This document shows positions 37,688-46,512 of a DNA stretch of 64,000 bases, piece by piece; the first letter of the stretch is position 1, and the number at the start of each line of letters is the position of its first letter. The stretch comes from Polynucleobacter hirudinilacicola (lineage in GTDB: Bacteria > Pseudomonadota > Gammaproteobacteria > Burkholderiales > Burkholderiaceae), in NCBI RefSeq assembly GCF_002192535.1, contig NZ_NAIA01000003.1, positions 248,001 to 312,000 on the forward strand. Direction: 5' to 3'. The translations under genes were made by a program, and so were the position numbers. A model generated the notes under the pieces. That model did not search any database and was not told where the DNA came from. It saw nothing but the letters and a program-made list of their open reading frames with translations.

Positions 37688-39178
37688 ATGAATGCACCTG
37701 AAGCACTATTTCCCGCGAATTGGGCCAAAGCCAAAAAGCAGGCAGATCTTCTTAAATTAGCCAAGTCCATTCTGCTTGAGCCAACTGGACTCTCAGAGCA
37801 AGATCTCCATAAGACATTTGGCAGCATGTTCACCCATCACCTTGATGATGCTGATTTGTACTTCCAACATACTCGCAGTGAAAGTTGGAGTCTGGAGGAG
37901 GGAATTGTCAAATCTGGTAGCTTCAATATTGACCAAGGCGTGGGAGTTCGAGCTATTTATGGTGATAAGACTGCCTTTGCTTACTCTGACGAAATTAATT
38001 TAGAAGCGCTGACTAAAGCTGCTAAAGCTACCCGCGTGATTGGCCCACAAGGTGGTAAGCAAGCCGTTGCTAGCAAGTTATTCAATCCCATATCCAATAA
38101 GCTTTACTCCGATATGAATCCTTTAGACTCATTACAGCCTAAAGAAAAAATTGCCCTACTAGAAAGCATTGAGCGTCGCGCAAAAGCACGTGATCCTCGG
38201 ATTATTCAGGTGATGGCAAGTCTTGCTGGTGAATTTGATGTTGTTCTAGTGGTACGTGCAGATGGCTTGCTTGCTGCAGATGTAAGGCCACTAGTGCGCG
38301 TTTCAGTTCATGTGATTGCCGAGCAAAATGGTCGTCGTGAGTCTGGGTCTTCCGGTGGTGGTGCGCGCCATGACTATCATTATTTTGACGCCGCTCTGAT
38401 CAACCAATATGTGGATGAAGCGGTTGATGGCGCCCTCATCAACCTGGAATCTCGTCCTGCGCCTGCAGGCCCAATGACAGTTGTCATGGGCCCAGGCTGG
38501 CCAGGTGTTCTGCTACACGAAGCAGTTGGTCATGGTCTTGAAGGTGACTTCAACCGTAAGGGTTCCTCAGCATTTGCTGGTCGTATTGGGCAACGCGTAG
38601 CAGCTAAAGGTGTCACTGTGGTTGATGATGGCACCCTCTCTGGCCGCAGAGGATCATTGAACATTGACGACGAAGGCACGCCCACTCAATGCACCACCTT
38701 AATTGAAGATGGAATTTTGAAGGGTTATATTCAGGATAGTTTGAATGCGCGACTGATGAAAATGCCACTGACAGGTAATGGCCGCCGCGAAAGTTTTGCA
38801 TCACTTCCAATGCCACGCATGACAAATACTTACATGCTAGCCGGCAAGGACGATCCCCAAGAAATTGTGGCGAGCATCAAGCGTGGTTTATACGCAGTCA
38901 ATTTTGGCGGTGGCCAAGTTGACATTACCAGTGGCAAATTTGTGTTCTCGGCGTCTGAAGCGTATTGGGTTGAAAACGGCAAAATTCAATATCCCGTCAA
39001 AGGTGCCACGATTATTGGCAGCGGCCCCGAGTCCTTAAAACAGGTCTCCATGATTGGTAACGATCTCAAATTAGACGGTGGCATCGGGGTTTGCGGCAAA
39101 GAAGGGCAAAGCGTTCCGGTCGGCGTTGGACAGCCCACTTTACGCATCGACAGCCTCACTGTCGGTGGAACCGCCTGA
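37688..39178 (+). CDS. tldD: Metalloprotease TldD
   Basis: With TldE/PmbA forms a cytosolic zinc protease that digests unfolded short peptides and matures some peptide antibiotics. The zinc motif is HEAVGH in [22 protein letters not shown]. Other family blocks are [22 protein letters not shown] and [31 protein letters not shown] start at ATG 37688 (496 aa). TTG 37676 is an in-frame alternative four codons upstream, and the nearest purine-rich SD (AAAGAAAG) fits either poorly. The partner gene pmbA is not in the window. Confidence 0.95.
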   Translation: MNAPEALFPANWAKAKKQADLLKLAKSILLEPTGLSEQDLHKTFGSMFTHHLDDADLYFQHTRSESWSLEEGIVKSGSFNIDQGVGVRAIYGDKTAFAYSDEINLEALTKAAKATRVIGPQGGKQAVASKLFNPISNKLYSDMNPLDSLQPKEKIALLESIERRAKARDPRIIQVMASLAGEFDVVLVVRADGLLAADVRPLVRVSVHVIAEQNGRRESGSSGGGARHDYHYFDAALINQYVDEAVDGALINLESRPAPAGPMTVVMGPGWPGVLLHEAVGHGLEGDFNRKGSSAFAGRIGQRVAAKGVTVVDDGTLSGRRGSLNIDDEGTPTQCTTLIEDGILKGYIQDSLNARLMKMPLTGNGRRESFASLPMPRMTNTYMLAGKDDPQEIVASIKRGLYAVNFGGGQVDITSGKFVFSASEAYWVENGKIQYPVKGATIIGSGPESLKQVSMIGNDLKLDGGIGVCGKEGQSVPVGVGQPTLRIDSLTVGGTA

Positions 39179-39209
39179 AATTTCTAAATTACGGCTTAAA
39201 ATAGCCGTA
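39175..39209 (+). promoter_or_regulatory. Overlapping promoter and hairpin at the DAHP synthase start
   Basis: CTGAAA (39175-39180), 16-base spacer, TAAAAT (39197-39202), six bases, ATG (39209). The TAAAAT forms the loop of a perfect 7-bp palindrome, TACGGCT (39190-39196) with AGCCGTA (39203-39209), whose last base is the A of the ATG. The palindrome could be a repressor site over the -10 or coincidence; no SD is present. Confidence 0.5.
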
Positions 39210-40333
39210 TGAGCCAACAAAATACGAATCCCTCCAATTGGTACTCTGTCGTTGATAAAACGTCAGATACTGACGATCAACGCATTGATAAGATTTCTGT
39301 TCTGCCTCCGCCAGAACATCTGATTCGCTTCTTTCCAATTTCTGGAACCCCTACCGAAGCATTGATCAGCAAAACTCGCAAGAAAATTCGCGACATCATT
39401 CATGGTAAAGACGATCGTTTACTCGTGATCATTGGGCCTTGCTCGATTCATGATCCACGTGCGGCACTCGAATATTGTCAACGCCTTTTAGCCGAGCGTG
39501 AGCGCTTTGCTGGTGAACTAGAAATTGTGATGCGCGTCTATTTTGAAAAACCACGCACTACCGTTGGCTGGAAGGGTCTGATTAATGACCCTTACTTGGA
39601 TGAAAGCTATCGCATTGAAGAAGGTCTGCGTCTTGCACGTCAAGTCCTCATGGAAATCAATCGACTGGGTATGCCGGCTGGTAGCGAATTCTTGGATGTG
39701 ATCTCTCCACAATATATTGCTGACCTCATCTCATGGGGCGCTATTGGTGCACGCACTACTGAAAGCCAAGTTCATCGTGAACTTGCCTCTGGTTTATCTG
39801 CGCCCATCGGATTTAAAAACGGCACCGATGGCAATATCAAAATTGCTACTGATGCGATTCAAGCGGCAGGTCGTCCACACCACTTCTTATCTGTTCACAA
39901 GAATGGGCAAGTGTCCGTTGTGGAAACTAAAGGCAACAATGACTGTCACGTCATTTTACGTGGCGGAAAAGAGCCTAACTACGAAGCGCCGCACGTACAA
40001 TCTGCTTGCGCTGAACTAGCATCTGCAAAGCTTCCAGCCAGTTTGATGGTTGACTTATCGCATGCTAACTCCAGCAAGAAACATGAGCGTCAAATCATCG
40101 TGGCAGATGATATTGCCAAGCAAATTGAATCTGGTTCACATGAGATTTTTGGTGTGATGGTAGAAAGCCACCTGAACGACGGTGCGCAGAAATTTACACC
40201 TGGTAAAGATGATCCACGTAAGCTAGAGTACGGCAAGAGTATTACCGATGCCTGTATTAATTGGGATGATTCAGTAAAAGTGTTGGAGCGTTTAGCTGGC
40301 GCAGTAAAGAAACGCCGCAGCAAGAAAAAATAA
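39209..40333 (+). CDS. 3-deoxy-7-phosphoheptulonate synthase (class I DAHP synthase)
   Basis: First step of the shikimate pathway: condensation of phosphoenolpyruvate with erythrose-4-phosphate. The 374-aa protein is a class I AroF/G/H enzyme: LLVIIGPCSIHDPRAALEYC, VYFEKPRTTVGWKGLINDP, GARTTESQVHRELASGLSAPIGFKNGTDG, SLMVDLSHANSSKKH and GVMVESHLNDG. Which amino acid inhibits it cannot be said from sequence alone. The gene has its own promoter candidate with the -10 six bases before the ATG, and a hairpin terminator after it. A lysine/arginine tail (KKRRSKKK) ends the protein. Confidence 0.95.
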   Translation: MSQQNTNPSNWYSVVDKTSDTDDQRIDKISVLPPPEHLIRFFPISGTPTEALISKTRKKIRDIIHGKDDRLLVIIGPCSIHDPRAALEYCQRLLAERERFAGELEIVMRVYFEKPRTTVGWKGLINDPYLDESYRIEEGLRLARQVLMEINRLGMPAGSEFLDVISPQYIADLISWGAIGARTTESQVHRELASGLSAPIGFKNGTDGNIKIATDAIQAAGRPHHFLSVHKNGQVSVVETKGNNDCHVILRGGKEPNYEAPHVQSACAELASAKLPASLMVDLSHANSSKKHERQIIVADDIAKQIESGSHEIFGVMVESHLNDGAQKFTPGKDDPRKLEYGKSITDACINWDDSVKVLERLAGAVKKRRSKKK

Positions 40334-40358
40334 TACGCGCAGTAATGAAGGTAAGATT

Positions 40359-40390
40359 AAAAGAGGCTAATTTATTTAGTCTCTTTTTTT
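40359..40390. terminator. Terminator between DAHP synthase and cobalamin adenosyltransferase
   Basis: AAAAGAG-g-CTAA (40359-40370) pairs with TTAG-t-CTCTTTT (40376-40387), with a run of T to 40390. The A-rich left arm gives a T-rich tail on the minus strand too, so it can serve both convergent genes. It includes the adenosyltransferase stop codon. Confidence 0.82.
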
Positions 40391-40941
40391 TCGTGCTTCC
40401 AAAGTACATCAGTACCACCAGCCGCACGATTGAGTATGCGCGAAAGCACAAACAATAAATCAGACAAACGATTGACATATTGGCGAGGAGCATCATACAA
40501 AGGCTCTGCCCAACCCAAGCGCACAATCGAACGCTCAGCTCTTCTACAGACGGTGCGACATACGTGCGCTTGCGCAGCAGCACGAGTACCACCAGGAAGA
40601 ATGAATTCTGTCAAAGGAGGAAGTTCTTTGTTGTACTTTTCTAACCAAATATCTAACTGAGCTACGTGGTCAGGATTTAGTAACTTGTAATTCGGAATGC
40701 AGAGCTCGCCGCCCAGATCGAATAAATCATGCTGAACCTGCATGAAAAGCGCTTTTAGCTCAGGAGCAATGCTTTCTGGGATCTCCTCAGTCATCAAAAC
40801 ACCGATTTCTGAGTTCAGCTCATCCACGTCGCCCATAGCGCAAATCCGCAAATGATCCTTCTCAACGCGACTTCCATCGCCTAATCCAGTCATTCCAGCA
40901 TCGCCCGTTCTAGTGGCGATTTTTGATAGTCGATTTCCCAT
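40372..40941 (-). CDS. Cob(I)yrinic acid a,c-diamide/cob(I)alamin adenosyltransferase, PduO type
   Basis: Adds the adenosyl group of ATP to cob(I)alamin. The PduO-type ATP-binding start is clear: KIATRTGDAGMTGLGDGSRVEKDHLRI. Other family positions are GDVDELNSEIGV, QVQHDLFDLGGELCIP, FILPGGTRAAAQAHVCRTVCRRAER and YVNRLSDLLFVLSR. 189 aa is normal. TATAAT on the minus strand ends seven bases before the ATG. No other B12 genes are in the window, so it may serve a B12-dependent enzyme using imported cobalamin. Confidence 0.93.
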   Translation of the reverse strand: MGNRLSKIATRTGDAGMTGLGDGSRVEKDHLRICAMGDVDELNSEIGVLMTEEIPESIAPELKALFMQVQHDLFDLGGELCIPNYKLLNPDHVAQLDIWLEKYNKELPPLTEFILPGGTRAAAQAHVCRTVCRRAERSIVRLGWAEPLYDAPRQYVNRLSDLLFVLSRILNRAAGGTDVLWKHEKKETK

Positions 40942-40948
40942 GAGCTTA

Positions 40949-40954
40949 ATTATA
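40949..40954 (-). promoter_or_regulatory. -10 element for the cobalamin adenosyltransferase gene (leaderless geometry)
   Basis: A perfect TATAAT on the minus strand, seven bases before the ATG (40941). The -35 is not obvious. Confidence 0.5.
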
Positions 40955-40959
40955 GGTAA

Positions 40960-42474
40960 ATGGCTAAAATGATTCCTATGAATATGGTGACCCCACCCCC
41001 CGATCTAGCCGCAATCAGCGCACTTCAGTCAAAACTCGTTGCGGCTTTGCGACCGATTCTTCCGGAACACGCCCTACTTTGGGAGCCTGAAGACACAATT
41101 CCCTATGAATGTGATGGTTTGGCCGCTTATAAACGCATGCCGCTGGCAGTCGCTCTGCCAGAAACAGAGGAGCAAGTCGCCAAAATCCTCAAAACCTGCT
41201 TTGAGATGCAGGTTCCTGTGGTTCCGCGGGGATCTGGAACTGGCCTATCCGGTGGAGCGATGCCTATCTCTCAGGGGTTAGTGCTTTCCCTTGCAAAGCT
41301 CAAGAAAATTCTCAGTATTGACCCATTTACTCGCACTGCGGTAGTTCAACCTGGTGTGCGCAATCTTGCTATTTCAGAAGCTGTTGCTCACCTAGGTCTC
41401 TACTATGCACCAGACCCCTCATCTCAGATTGCCTGCTCTATTGGTGGCAACGTGAATGAAAACTCTGGTGGAGTGCACTGTCTTAAATACGGTCTCACTC
41501 TACATAACGTTCTCCGCGTACGCGGCATTTTGATGAACGGTGAGATTGTGGAGTTCGGAAGCTTAGCGCCAGATTCTCCTGGTTTAGATTTGCTCGCCAT
41601 TGTTCTGGGTAGCGAAGGCATGCTTGCAGTCGTTACCGAAGTTACTGTGAAGTTGGTTGCCAAACCAAAACTGGCACGCGTCATCATGGCTAGTTTTGAC
41701 GACATTGAAAAAGGTGGCAATGCTGTTGCTGCCATCATTGCTGCCGGTATTATTCCTGCTGGCTTAGAAATGATGGATCAAGCAACTACTCGAGCTGTAG
41801 AAGAATTTGTCAATGCAGGCTATGACTTAGAGGCAGCGGCTATTTTGCTTTGTGAGTCTGACGGCACACCGGAAGAAGTTGCTGAAGAAATCGAGCGCAT
41901 GACTAAAGTGCTTGAACAATCGGGCGCTAGTGGTATTCGGATTTCTAGAGATGAGACTGAGCGCTTAAAGTTTTGGAGTGGTCGTAAAAATGCTTTCCCG
42001 GCAGCCGGACGAATCGCTGCGGATTACTACTGTATGGACGGCACTATCCCACGTAGGCATATTGCGACTCTACTGAAACGCATTCAAGGAATGGAAAAAA
42101 AATATGGCTTAGGTTGCTTGAATGTATTTCATGCAGGTGATGGCAATATGCACCCATTGATTTTATTTAATGGCGCTGATGAGGAAGAGTGGCATCGTGC
42201 CGAAGAATTTGGCACTGATATTCTTGAAGCCTGCGTTGAGCTTGGCGGTACGATTACTGGCGAGCATGGAGTTGGCCTCGAAAAGATTAACAGCATGTGT
42301 ATTCAGTTTGGTGAGGGCGAACGTGAATCTTTCTGGGGTGTTAAAAGCGCTTTTGATCCAGAAAAGCTTCTCAATCCTGATAAAGGCATCCCAACTCTGA
42401 GTCGCTGTGCTGAATATGGCCGCATGCGGATTAGTGGAGGCAAACTACCGCATCCGGAATTGGAGCGCTTTTAA
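40960..42474 (+). CDS. glcD: Glycolate oxidase subunit GlcD (FAD-linked)
   Basis: Catalytic FAD subunit of glycolate oxidase, which turns glycolate (a phytoplankton exudate and photorespiration product) into glyoxylate. The PCMH-type FAD domain shows VPVVPRGSGTGLSGGAMPISQGLVLSL and SIGGNVNENSGGVHCLKYG. The C-terminal domain has FHAGDGNMHPLILF and GGTITGEHGVGLEK. 504 aa is close to the family length. ATG 40960 follows TATAGG; ATGs at 40969, 40978 and 40984 are alternatives. Its stop overlaps the glcE start (TAATG). Confidence 0.95.
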   Translation: MAKMIPMNMVTPPPDLAAISALQSKLVAALRPILPEHALLWEPEDTIPYECDGLAAYKRMPLAVALPETEEQVAKILKTCFEMQVPVVPRGSGTGLSGGAMPISQGLVLSLAKLKKILSIDPFTRTAVVQPGVRNLAISEAVAHLGLYYAPDPSSQIACSIGGNVNENSGGVHCLKYGLTLHNVLRVRGILMNGEIVEFGSLAPDSPGLDLLAIVLGSEGMLAVVTEVTVKLVAKPKLARVIMASFDDIEKGGNAVAAIIAAGIIPAGLEMMDQATTRAVEEFVNAGYDLEAAAILLCESDGTPEEVAEEIERMTKVLEQSGASGIRISRDETERLKFWSGRKNAFPAAGRIAADYYCMDGTIPRRHIATLLKRIQGMEKKYGLGCLNVFHAGDGNMHPLILFNGADEEEWHRAEEFGTDILEACVELGGTITGEHGVGLEKINSMCIQFGEGERESFWGVKSAFDPEKLLNPDKGIPTLSRCAEYGRMRISGGKLPHPELERF

Positions 42475-43616
42475 TGAATGCTACCAACCCCATGATTGAG
42501 GCATTTCGTGAGCAGATCCTGAATGCAGCAAGCAATAAAACACGGCTCTCTATTGAAGGTGGCGGCACCAAGTCCTGGTATGGCAACCCCAATAGTCATA
42601 CAAAACTTGATACTCGTACTTACTCTGGAATCCTGGAATATCAGCCAGAAGAATTAGTAATCACTGCCTGTGCGGGTACGCCACTGAAAGAAATCGAAGC
42701 TGCCCTCAAAGCAAAAAATCAGATGCTGGCATTTGAACCGCCACACTTTGGTGAGCAAGCAACCTTTGGTGGTGCGATTGCATCCGGCTTAGCGGGTCCA
42801 AATCGCATCAGCGTCGGTAATTTCCGAGACTTTGTTTTAGGTACACGTATTTTAGATGGCAAGGGACAGGATCTGTCTTTTGGCGGACAAGTGATGAAAA
42901 ACGTTGCCGGCTACGATATCTCTCGTTTATTACCAGGCTCCATGGGTACGCTTTCATTACTTCTTGAAGCATCTGTCAAAGTATTGCCAAGACCAGCAGC
43001 CATAGCAACACTGCGCTGCCATATCTCTCAAGAAAAAGCATTGCGCACTTTAAATGAGTGGGCTGGGCAACCATTGCCAATGTCAGCAAGCTGTTGGATC
43101 GGCAATGCTACTGGCGAAGGTCAATTGACGATTCGTTTAGCGGGGGCTGCTGCTGCAATTAAGGCCGCCATTCCCCTAATGAGTTCTTTAGTAAATGCAA
43201 GTGAAGTAGACCCTCAATCTGCCGAAGCATTTTGGAATGATTTACGCGAGCATCAGCTACCAGCGTTTGAAAATCTCGCTGCCGATCAAACTCTGTATCG
43301 CCTAGCTTTACCTGCAGCCTGTGGGCCACTCACTATTCCTGGTGAAAGCAATGAAATTATTTTGGAATGGCACGGTCAACAACGTTGGATTAAAGCCTCT
43401 GGCGATGAAGCTACATTTAACCTAATCAAACAATTAGTCTTAAGTCATGGTGGGCATGTCACTCGCTTCAAACAGGGTGCAAGTGTAAATCCTGACTTCC
43501 AACGCTTTACTTTACTGAGCGAACAGGCACACTCTAAAGCCCTCGAGCTTGTACAAGAGCGCCTGAGATCTGCATTTGATCCTGCCGGCGTATTTGCAAC
43601 TAAACGTCTTCCATAA
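42474..43616 (+). CDS. glcE: Glycolate oxidase subunit GlcE
   Basis: Second FAD-binding subunit of glycolate oxidase, 380 aa. The N-terminal half has the FAD fold: SIEGGGTKSWYG, TACAGTPLKEIEAAL, ATFGGAIASGLAGPNRISVGNFRDFVLGTRILDGKG and VMKNVAGYDISRLLPGSMGTLSLLLEASVKVLP. It shares the fold with GlcD but lacks the GlcD C-terminal catalytic histidine motif, as expected. Translation is coupled to glcD by a one-base overlap; glcF begins eight bases later. Confidence 0.95.
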   Translation: MNATNPMIEAFREQILNAASNKTRLSIEGGGTKSWYGNPNSHTKLDTRTYSGILEYQPEELVITACAGTPLKEIEAALKAKNQMLAFEPPHFGEQATFGGAIASGLAGPNRISVGNFRDFVLGTRILDGKGQDLSFGGQVMKNVAGYDISRLLPGSMGTLSLLLEASVKVLPRPAAIATLRCHISQEKALRTLNEWAGQPLPMSASCWIGNATGEGQLTIRLAGAAAAIKAAIPLMSSLVNASEVDPQSAEAFWNDLREHQLPAFENLAADQTLYRLALPAACGPLTIPGESNEIILEWHGQQRWIKASGDEATFNLIKQLVLSHGGHVTRFKQGASVNPDFQRFTLLSEQAHSKALELVQERLRSAFDPAGVFATKRLP

Positions 43617-43624
43617 GCATCTCT

Positions 43625-44902
43625 ATGTACACTCAACTTGCTCCCCAATTTGCCAATACTCCAGAAGGTATTGAAGCAGCCCGAATTTTGGGTAAATGTG
43701 TTCACTGTGGTTTTTGTACTGCCACTTGTCCAACTTATCAGATACTCGGTGATGAGCTCGATGGCCCCCGTGGTCGTATCTACCTCATTAAGCAAATGGC
43801 TGAAGGTGCAGCTCCTACCGAAAAAACTCGTAACCACCTAGACCGCTGTCTCACTTGTCGTAATTGTGAGAGCACTTGCCCTAGCGGCGTGCAATACGGC
43901 AACCTAGTAGACATTGGCCGCAAGTGGGCTGAAGAGAATACCCCAGCTCGCCCCCTTGGTGAGCGCCTAACTCGCTGGGCCCTAAAAGAAGGTTTAACAA
44001 AGCCGACATTATTTAACTCAGCAATGACTTTAGGTCGCCTCGTGCGCCCCTTAATGCCAAATGGCATTCAGCGCAAAATCCCGGAAGCCAGAAATAAAGC
44101 TTTGGATAGCTCAACAGATCCTTATGCAAGGCCCACCGCTTCACATGAACGCAAAATGCTGATTCTGGAGGGCTGTGTTCAACCGGGTATGCTGCCAAAT
44201 ATTAATTCAGCAACTGCGCGCGTTTTAGATGCATTAAAGATTCAGCTCATTAGCGCCCCAAATGCTACTTGCTGCGGCGCATTGCGCTATCACTTGAATG
44301 ATCAAACTGGCGGGTTAGAGAATGCCAAGCAAAATATTGATGCTTGGTGGCCATTAGTTGAGAGTGGTATGGAAGCGATTGTGATGACTGCCTCTGGTTG
44401 TGGCGTCATGGTGAAAGATTATGGTCATCTCTTTGCTGATGACTCTGCATATGCAGCCAAGGCGAAAAAGATTTCTGATCTCACTAAAGATATCTCCGAG
44501 ATTTTGCCAAATCTAGAAAAAGAATTAATTCAATTACTTGGTACAGATCAAAAACCAGGCGTGGTTTATCACCCACCTTGCACCTTGCAACACGGCCAAC
44601 AAATCCGCGGCAAAGTGGAAGGCTTGTTATCTAGTATTGGCATTGGTGTTCGCCTATGTGCTGACAGCCATCTGTGCTGCGGTTCTGCAGGCACCTATTC
44701 CGTAACGCAGCCTGAGCTATCAGAGCAGCTGCGCAGAAATAAGTTAGGCCATTTGAATACTGCATGCGAAGAATCTGGTGCGGAAGTGATTGTTTCTGGG
44801 AATATTGGCTGTATTACCCATCTTCAACAAGATGACAAGCCAGTACTGCATTGGATTGAGATCGTAGATCAACTCGTCAGCAAAGCCTCTAAGGTACGAT
44901 GA
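43625..44902 (+). CDS. glcF: Glycolate oxidase iron-sulfur subunit GlcF
   Basis: Electron-transfer subunit carrying two [4Fe-4S] clusters: C25, C28, C31 and C35 in CVHCGFCTATCP, and C75, C78, C81 and C85 in CLTCRNCESTCP. Two CCG-type cysteine-rich domains follow (ILEGCVQPGML...CCGALRYH and YHPPCTLQH...CCGSAGTYS). 425 aa is normal. It completes the GlcDEF complex at the membrane, passing electrons to the quinone pool. The stop overlaps the yggS start by four bases. Confidence 0.95.
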   Translation: MYTQLAPQFANTPEGIEAARILGKCVHCGFCTATCPTYQILGDELDGPRGRIYLIKQMAEGAAPTEKTRNHLDRCLTCRNCESTCPSGVQYGNLVDIGRKWAEENTPARPLGERLTRWALKEGLTKPTLFNSAMTLGRLVRPLMPNGIQRKIPEARNKALDSSTDPYARPTASHERKMLILEGCVQPGMLPNINSATARVLDALKIQLISAPNATCCGALRYHLNDQTGGLENAKQNIDAWWPLVESGMEAIVMTASGCGVMVKDYGHLFADDSAYAAKAKKISDLTKDISEILPNLEKELIQLLGTDQKPGVVYHPPCTLQHGQQIRGKVEGLLSSIGIGVRLCADSHLCCGSAGTYSVTQPELSEQLRRNKLGHLNTACEESGAEVIVSGNIGCITHLQQDDKPVLHWIEIVDQLVSKASKVR

Positions 44903-45624
44903 ATTCTATTGTTGCTAACTTAATGCAGGTGCGGCAGCGTATTGAGCTTGCTTGCTTAGCAGCGAAACGCGAGCCCGAAGAAATCGAGCTCTTAGCAGTC
45001 AGCAAAACATTCCCCGCCTCTGCTATTGAGGAGGCTATGCATGCTGGACAATCTGCTTTTGGTGAAAATTATGTACAAGAAGCGGTTGAAAAAATTACTC
45101 AGCTCGCTAAACTACGTCCTTGGTTAGTATGGCACTTCATTGGCCCCCTTCAAAGCAATAAAACGAGAGAGGTTGCCGAACATTTTGATTGGGTGCATGG
45201 TGTTGATCGCCTCAAAATTGCGGAACGTCTATCAGTTCAGCGCGGTGAATTTCCCAACCTAGCAGAATTGCAGATGTGCGTTCAAGTGAATGTGAGCGAT
45301 GAGGATAGCAAAAGCGGTATACCACTTTCTGAGGCTGAGGCTCTTTGCGATGCCATTGTGAAATTGCCTAATATTGTTCTTAGGGGTTTAATGGCCATAC
45401 CAGCCCCAAGCGCAGACAAGGCAGAACAACGCAAAGCCTTTGCCCAGGTTCAGGATTGCTTTAAAAAAATTCAAGCTGCTAAATCGACCGATTTTAGGTA
45501 TCAATTTTTTGATACGCTATCGATGGGCATGTCCGATGATCTTGAGGCCGCTATTGCCGAGGGCAGCACTATTGTTCGGGTTGGCACCGCTATTTTTGGG
45601 AAGCGCGATAAGATTAGCAAATGA
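44899..45624 (+). CDS. yggS: YggS/PLPBP family pyridoxal-phosphate homeostasis protein
   Basis: PLP-binding protein with a single TIM barrel that keeps vitamin B6 and amino-acid pools in balance; it has no known enzymatic reaction. Lys36 in LLAVSKTFPA is the PLP Schiff-base residue. Other blocks are FGENYVQEAVEKI, WHFIGPLQSNKTREVAEHFDWVHGVD, VQVNVSDEDSKSGI and LSMGMSDDLEAAIAEGSTIVRVGTAIFG. 241 aa is normal. It overlaps glcF and proC by four bases each; the yggS-proC pair is widely conserved. Confidence 0.95.
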   Translation: MNSIVANLMQVRQRIELACLAAKREPEEIELLAVSKTFPASAIEEAMHAGQSAFGENYVQEAVEKITQLAKLRPWLVWHFIGPLQSNKTREVAEHFDWVHGVDRLKIAERLSVQRGEFPNLAELQMCVQVNVSDEDSKSGIPLSEAEALCDAIVKLPNIVLRGLMAIPAPSADKAEQRKAFAQVQDCFKKIQAAKSTDFRYQFFDTLSMGMSDDLEAAIAEGSTIVRVGTAIFGKRDKISK

Positions 45625-46490
45625 GCACAAATCAGAATCATCAAAACATTAGCAATGTCCACATCACCTTTATCGGTGGTGGCAATATGGGTCGAGCGCT
45701 CATTAGCGGTTTACTGGCCAATGGATTTACCCCTCAGCAGATCTCGGTGGTTGAAGCAAATACAGCGACTGCAATCAAACTATACGAAGACTTTGGCGTA
45801 CGGAATATCGGCTCTTTGGACCAAGTAGCTTTTGATTTCTCAAAAAATAATGTTGTAGTCATGGCCATTAAGCCTCAGGACTTTAATGTGGTTGCCAAAG
45901 GCTTGGCCGCAAAACTCAAGCACGCATCCCTACCTGGCCCGCTCATCCTAAGTATTGCCGCTGGTATTCGCTTATCAGATATGAGTCGCTGGCTTGATCA
46001 CTCCCGCTGTGTTCGTGCTATGCCCAATACTCCTGCATTAATCGGCCAAGGGATTACTGGCTTGTTTGCTGATGCCACTGTAAACGCATCGGATCGCAAT
46101 CTAGCCCAGACCATCTGCAATGCTGTTGGTCAAAGCGTTTGGGTTCCTGAAGAAACACTGATGGATGCTGTTACTGCTGTCTCTGGTAGTGGCCCCGCCT
46201 ATGTATTTGCATTTTTGGAAGCCATGCAATCTGCTGGTGAGAAATTAGGTCTAGATGCAGCGAGTGCACGCAAATTGGCATATGCAACTCTTGAGGGAGC
46301 AAGCCAACTCGCACATAACTCCGATGAACATGCTGGCGTACTACGTGAACGTGTCACCTCCAAGGGTGGCACTACAGCAGCGGCGCTTGAAGTCATGAAA
46401 CAAGAGGGTTGGAATGAGATTCTAGAAAAAGCAATTGCTGCAGCAAGTCAACGTGGCAAAGCAATGGGTGATGAGTTAGGTAAGAACTAA
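45621..46490 (+). CDS. proC: Pyrroline-5-carboxylate reductase
   Basis: Last step of proline synthesis, NAD(P)H-dependent reduction of pyrroline-5-carboxylate. The Rossmann start TFIGGGNMGRALISGLLANG, NNVVVMAIKPQ, RCVRAMPNTPALIGQGITGLFA and the C-terminal signature VSGSGPAYVFAFLEAMQSAGEKLGL with RVTSKGGTTAAALEV are all present. 289 aa is slightly longer than usual because of about 12 N-terminal residues. Coupled to yggS by a four-base overlap. It is the last gene of the glc unit. Confidence 0.96.
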   Translation: MSTNQNHQNISNVHITFIGGGNMGRALISGLLANGFTPQQISVVEANTATAIKLYEDFGVRNIGSLDQVAFDFSKNNVVVMAIKPQDFNVVAKGLAAKLKHASLPGPLILSIAAGIRLSDMSRWLDHSRCVRAMPNTPALIGQGITGLFADATVNASDRNLAQTICNAVGQSVWVPEETLMDAVTAVSGSGPAYVFAFLEAMQSAGEKLGLDAASARKLAYATLEGASQLAHNSDEHAGVLRERVTSKGGTTAAALEVMKQEGWNEILEKAIAAASQRGKAMGDELGKN

Positions 46491-46512
46491 TTACCTAGGG
46501 AACTCTTAGTTC
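46484..46512. terminator. Inverted repeat containing both stop codons of proC and ubiA
   Basis: GAACTAA (46484-46490) and TTAGTTC (46506-46512) are perfect complements around a 15-base loop. The TAA of proC is in the left arm and the TAA of ubiA (minus) in the right arm. There is no strong T-run, so termination is uncertain. Confidence 0.4.
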
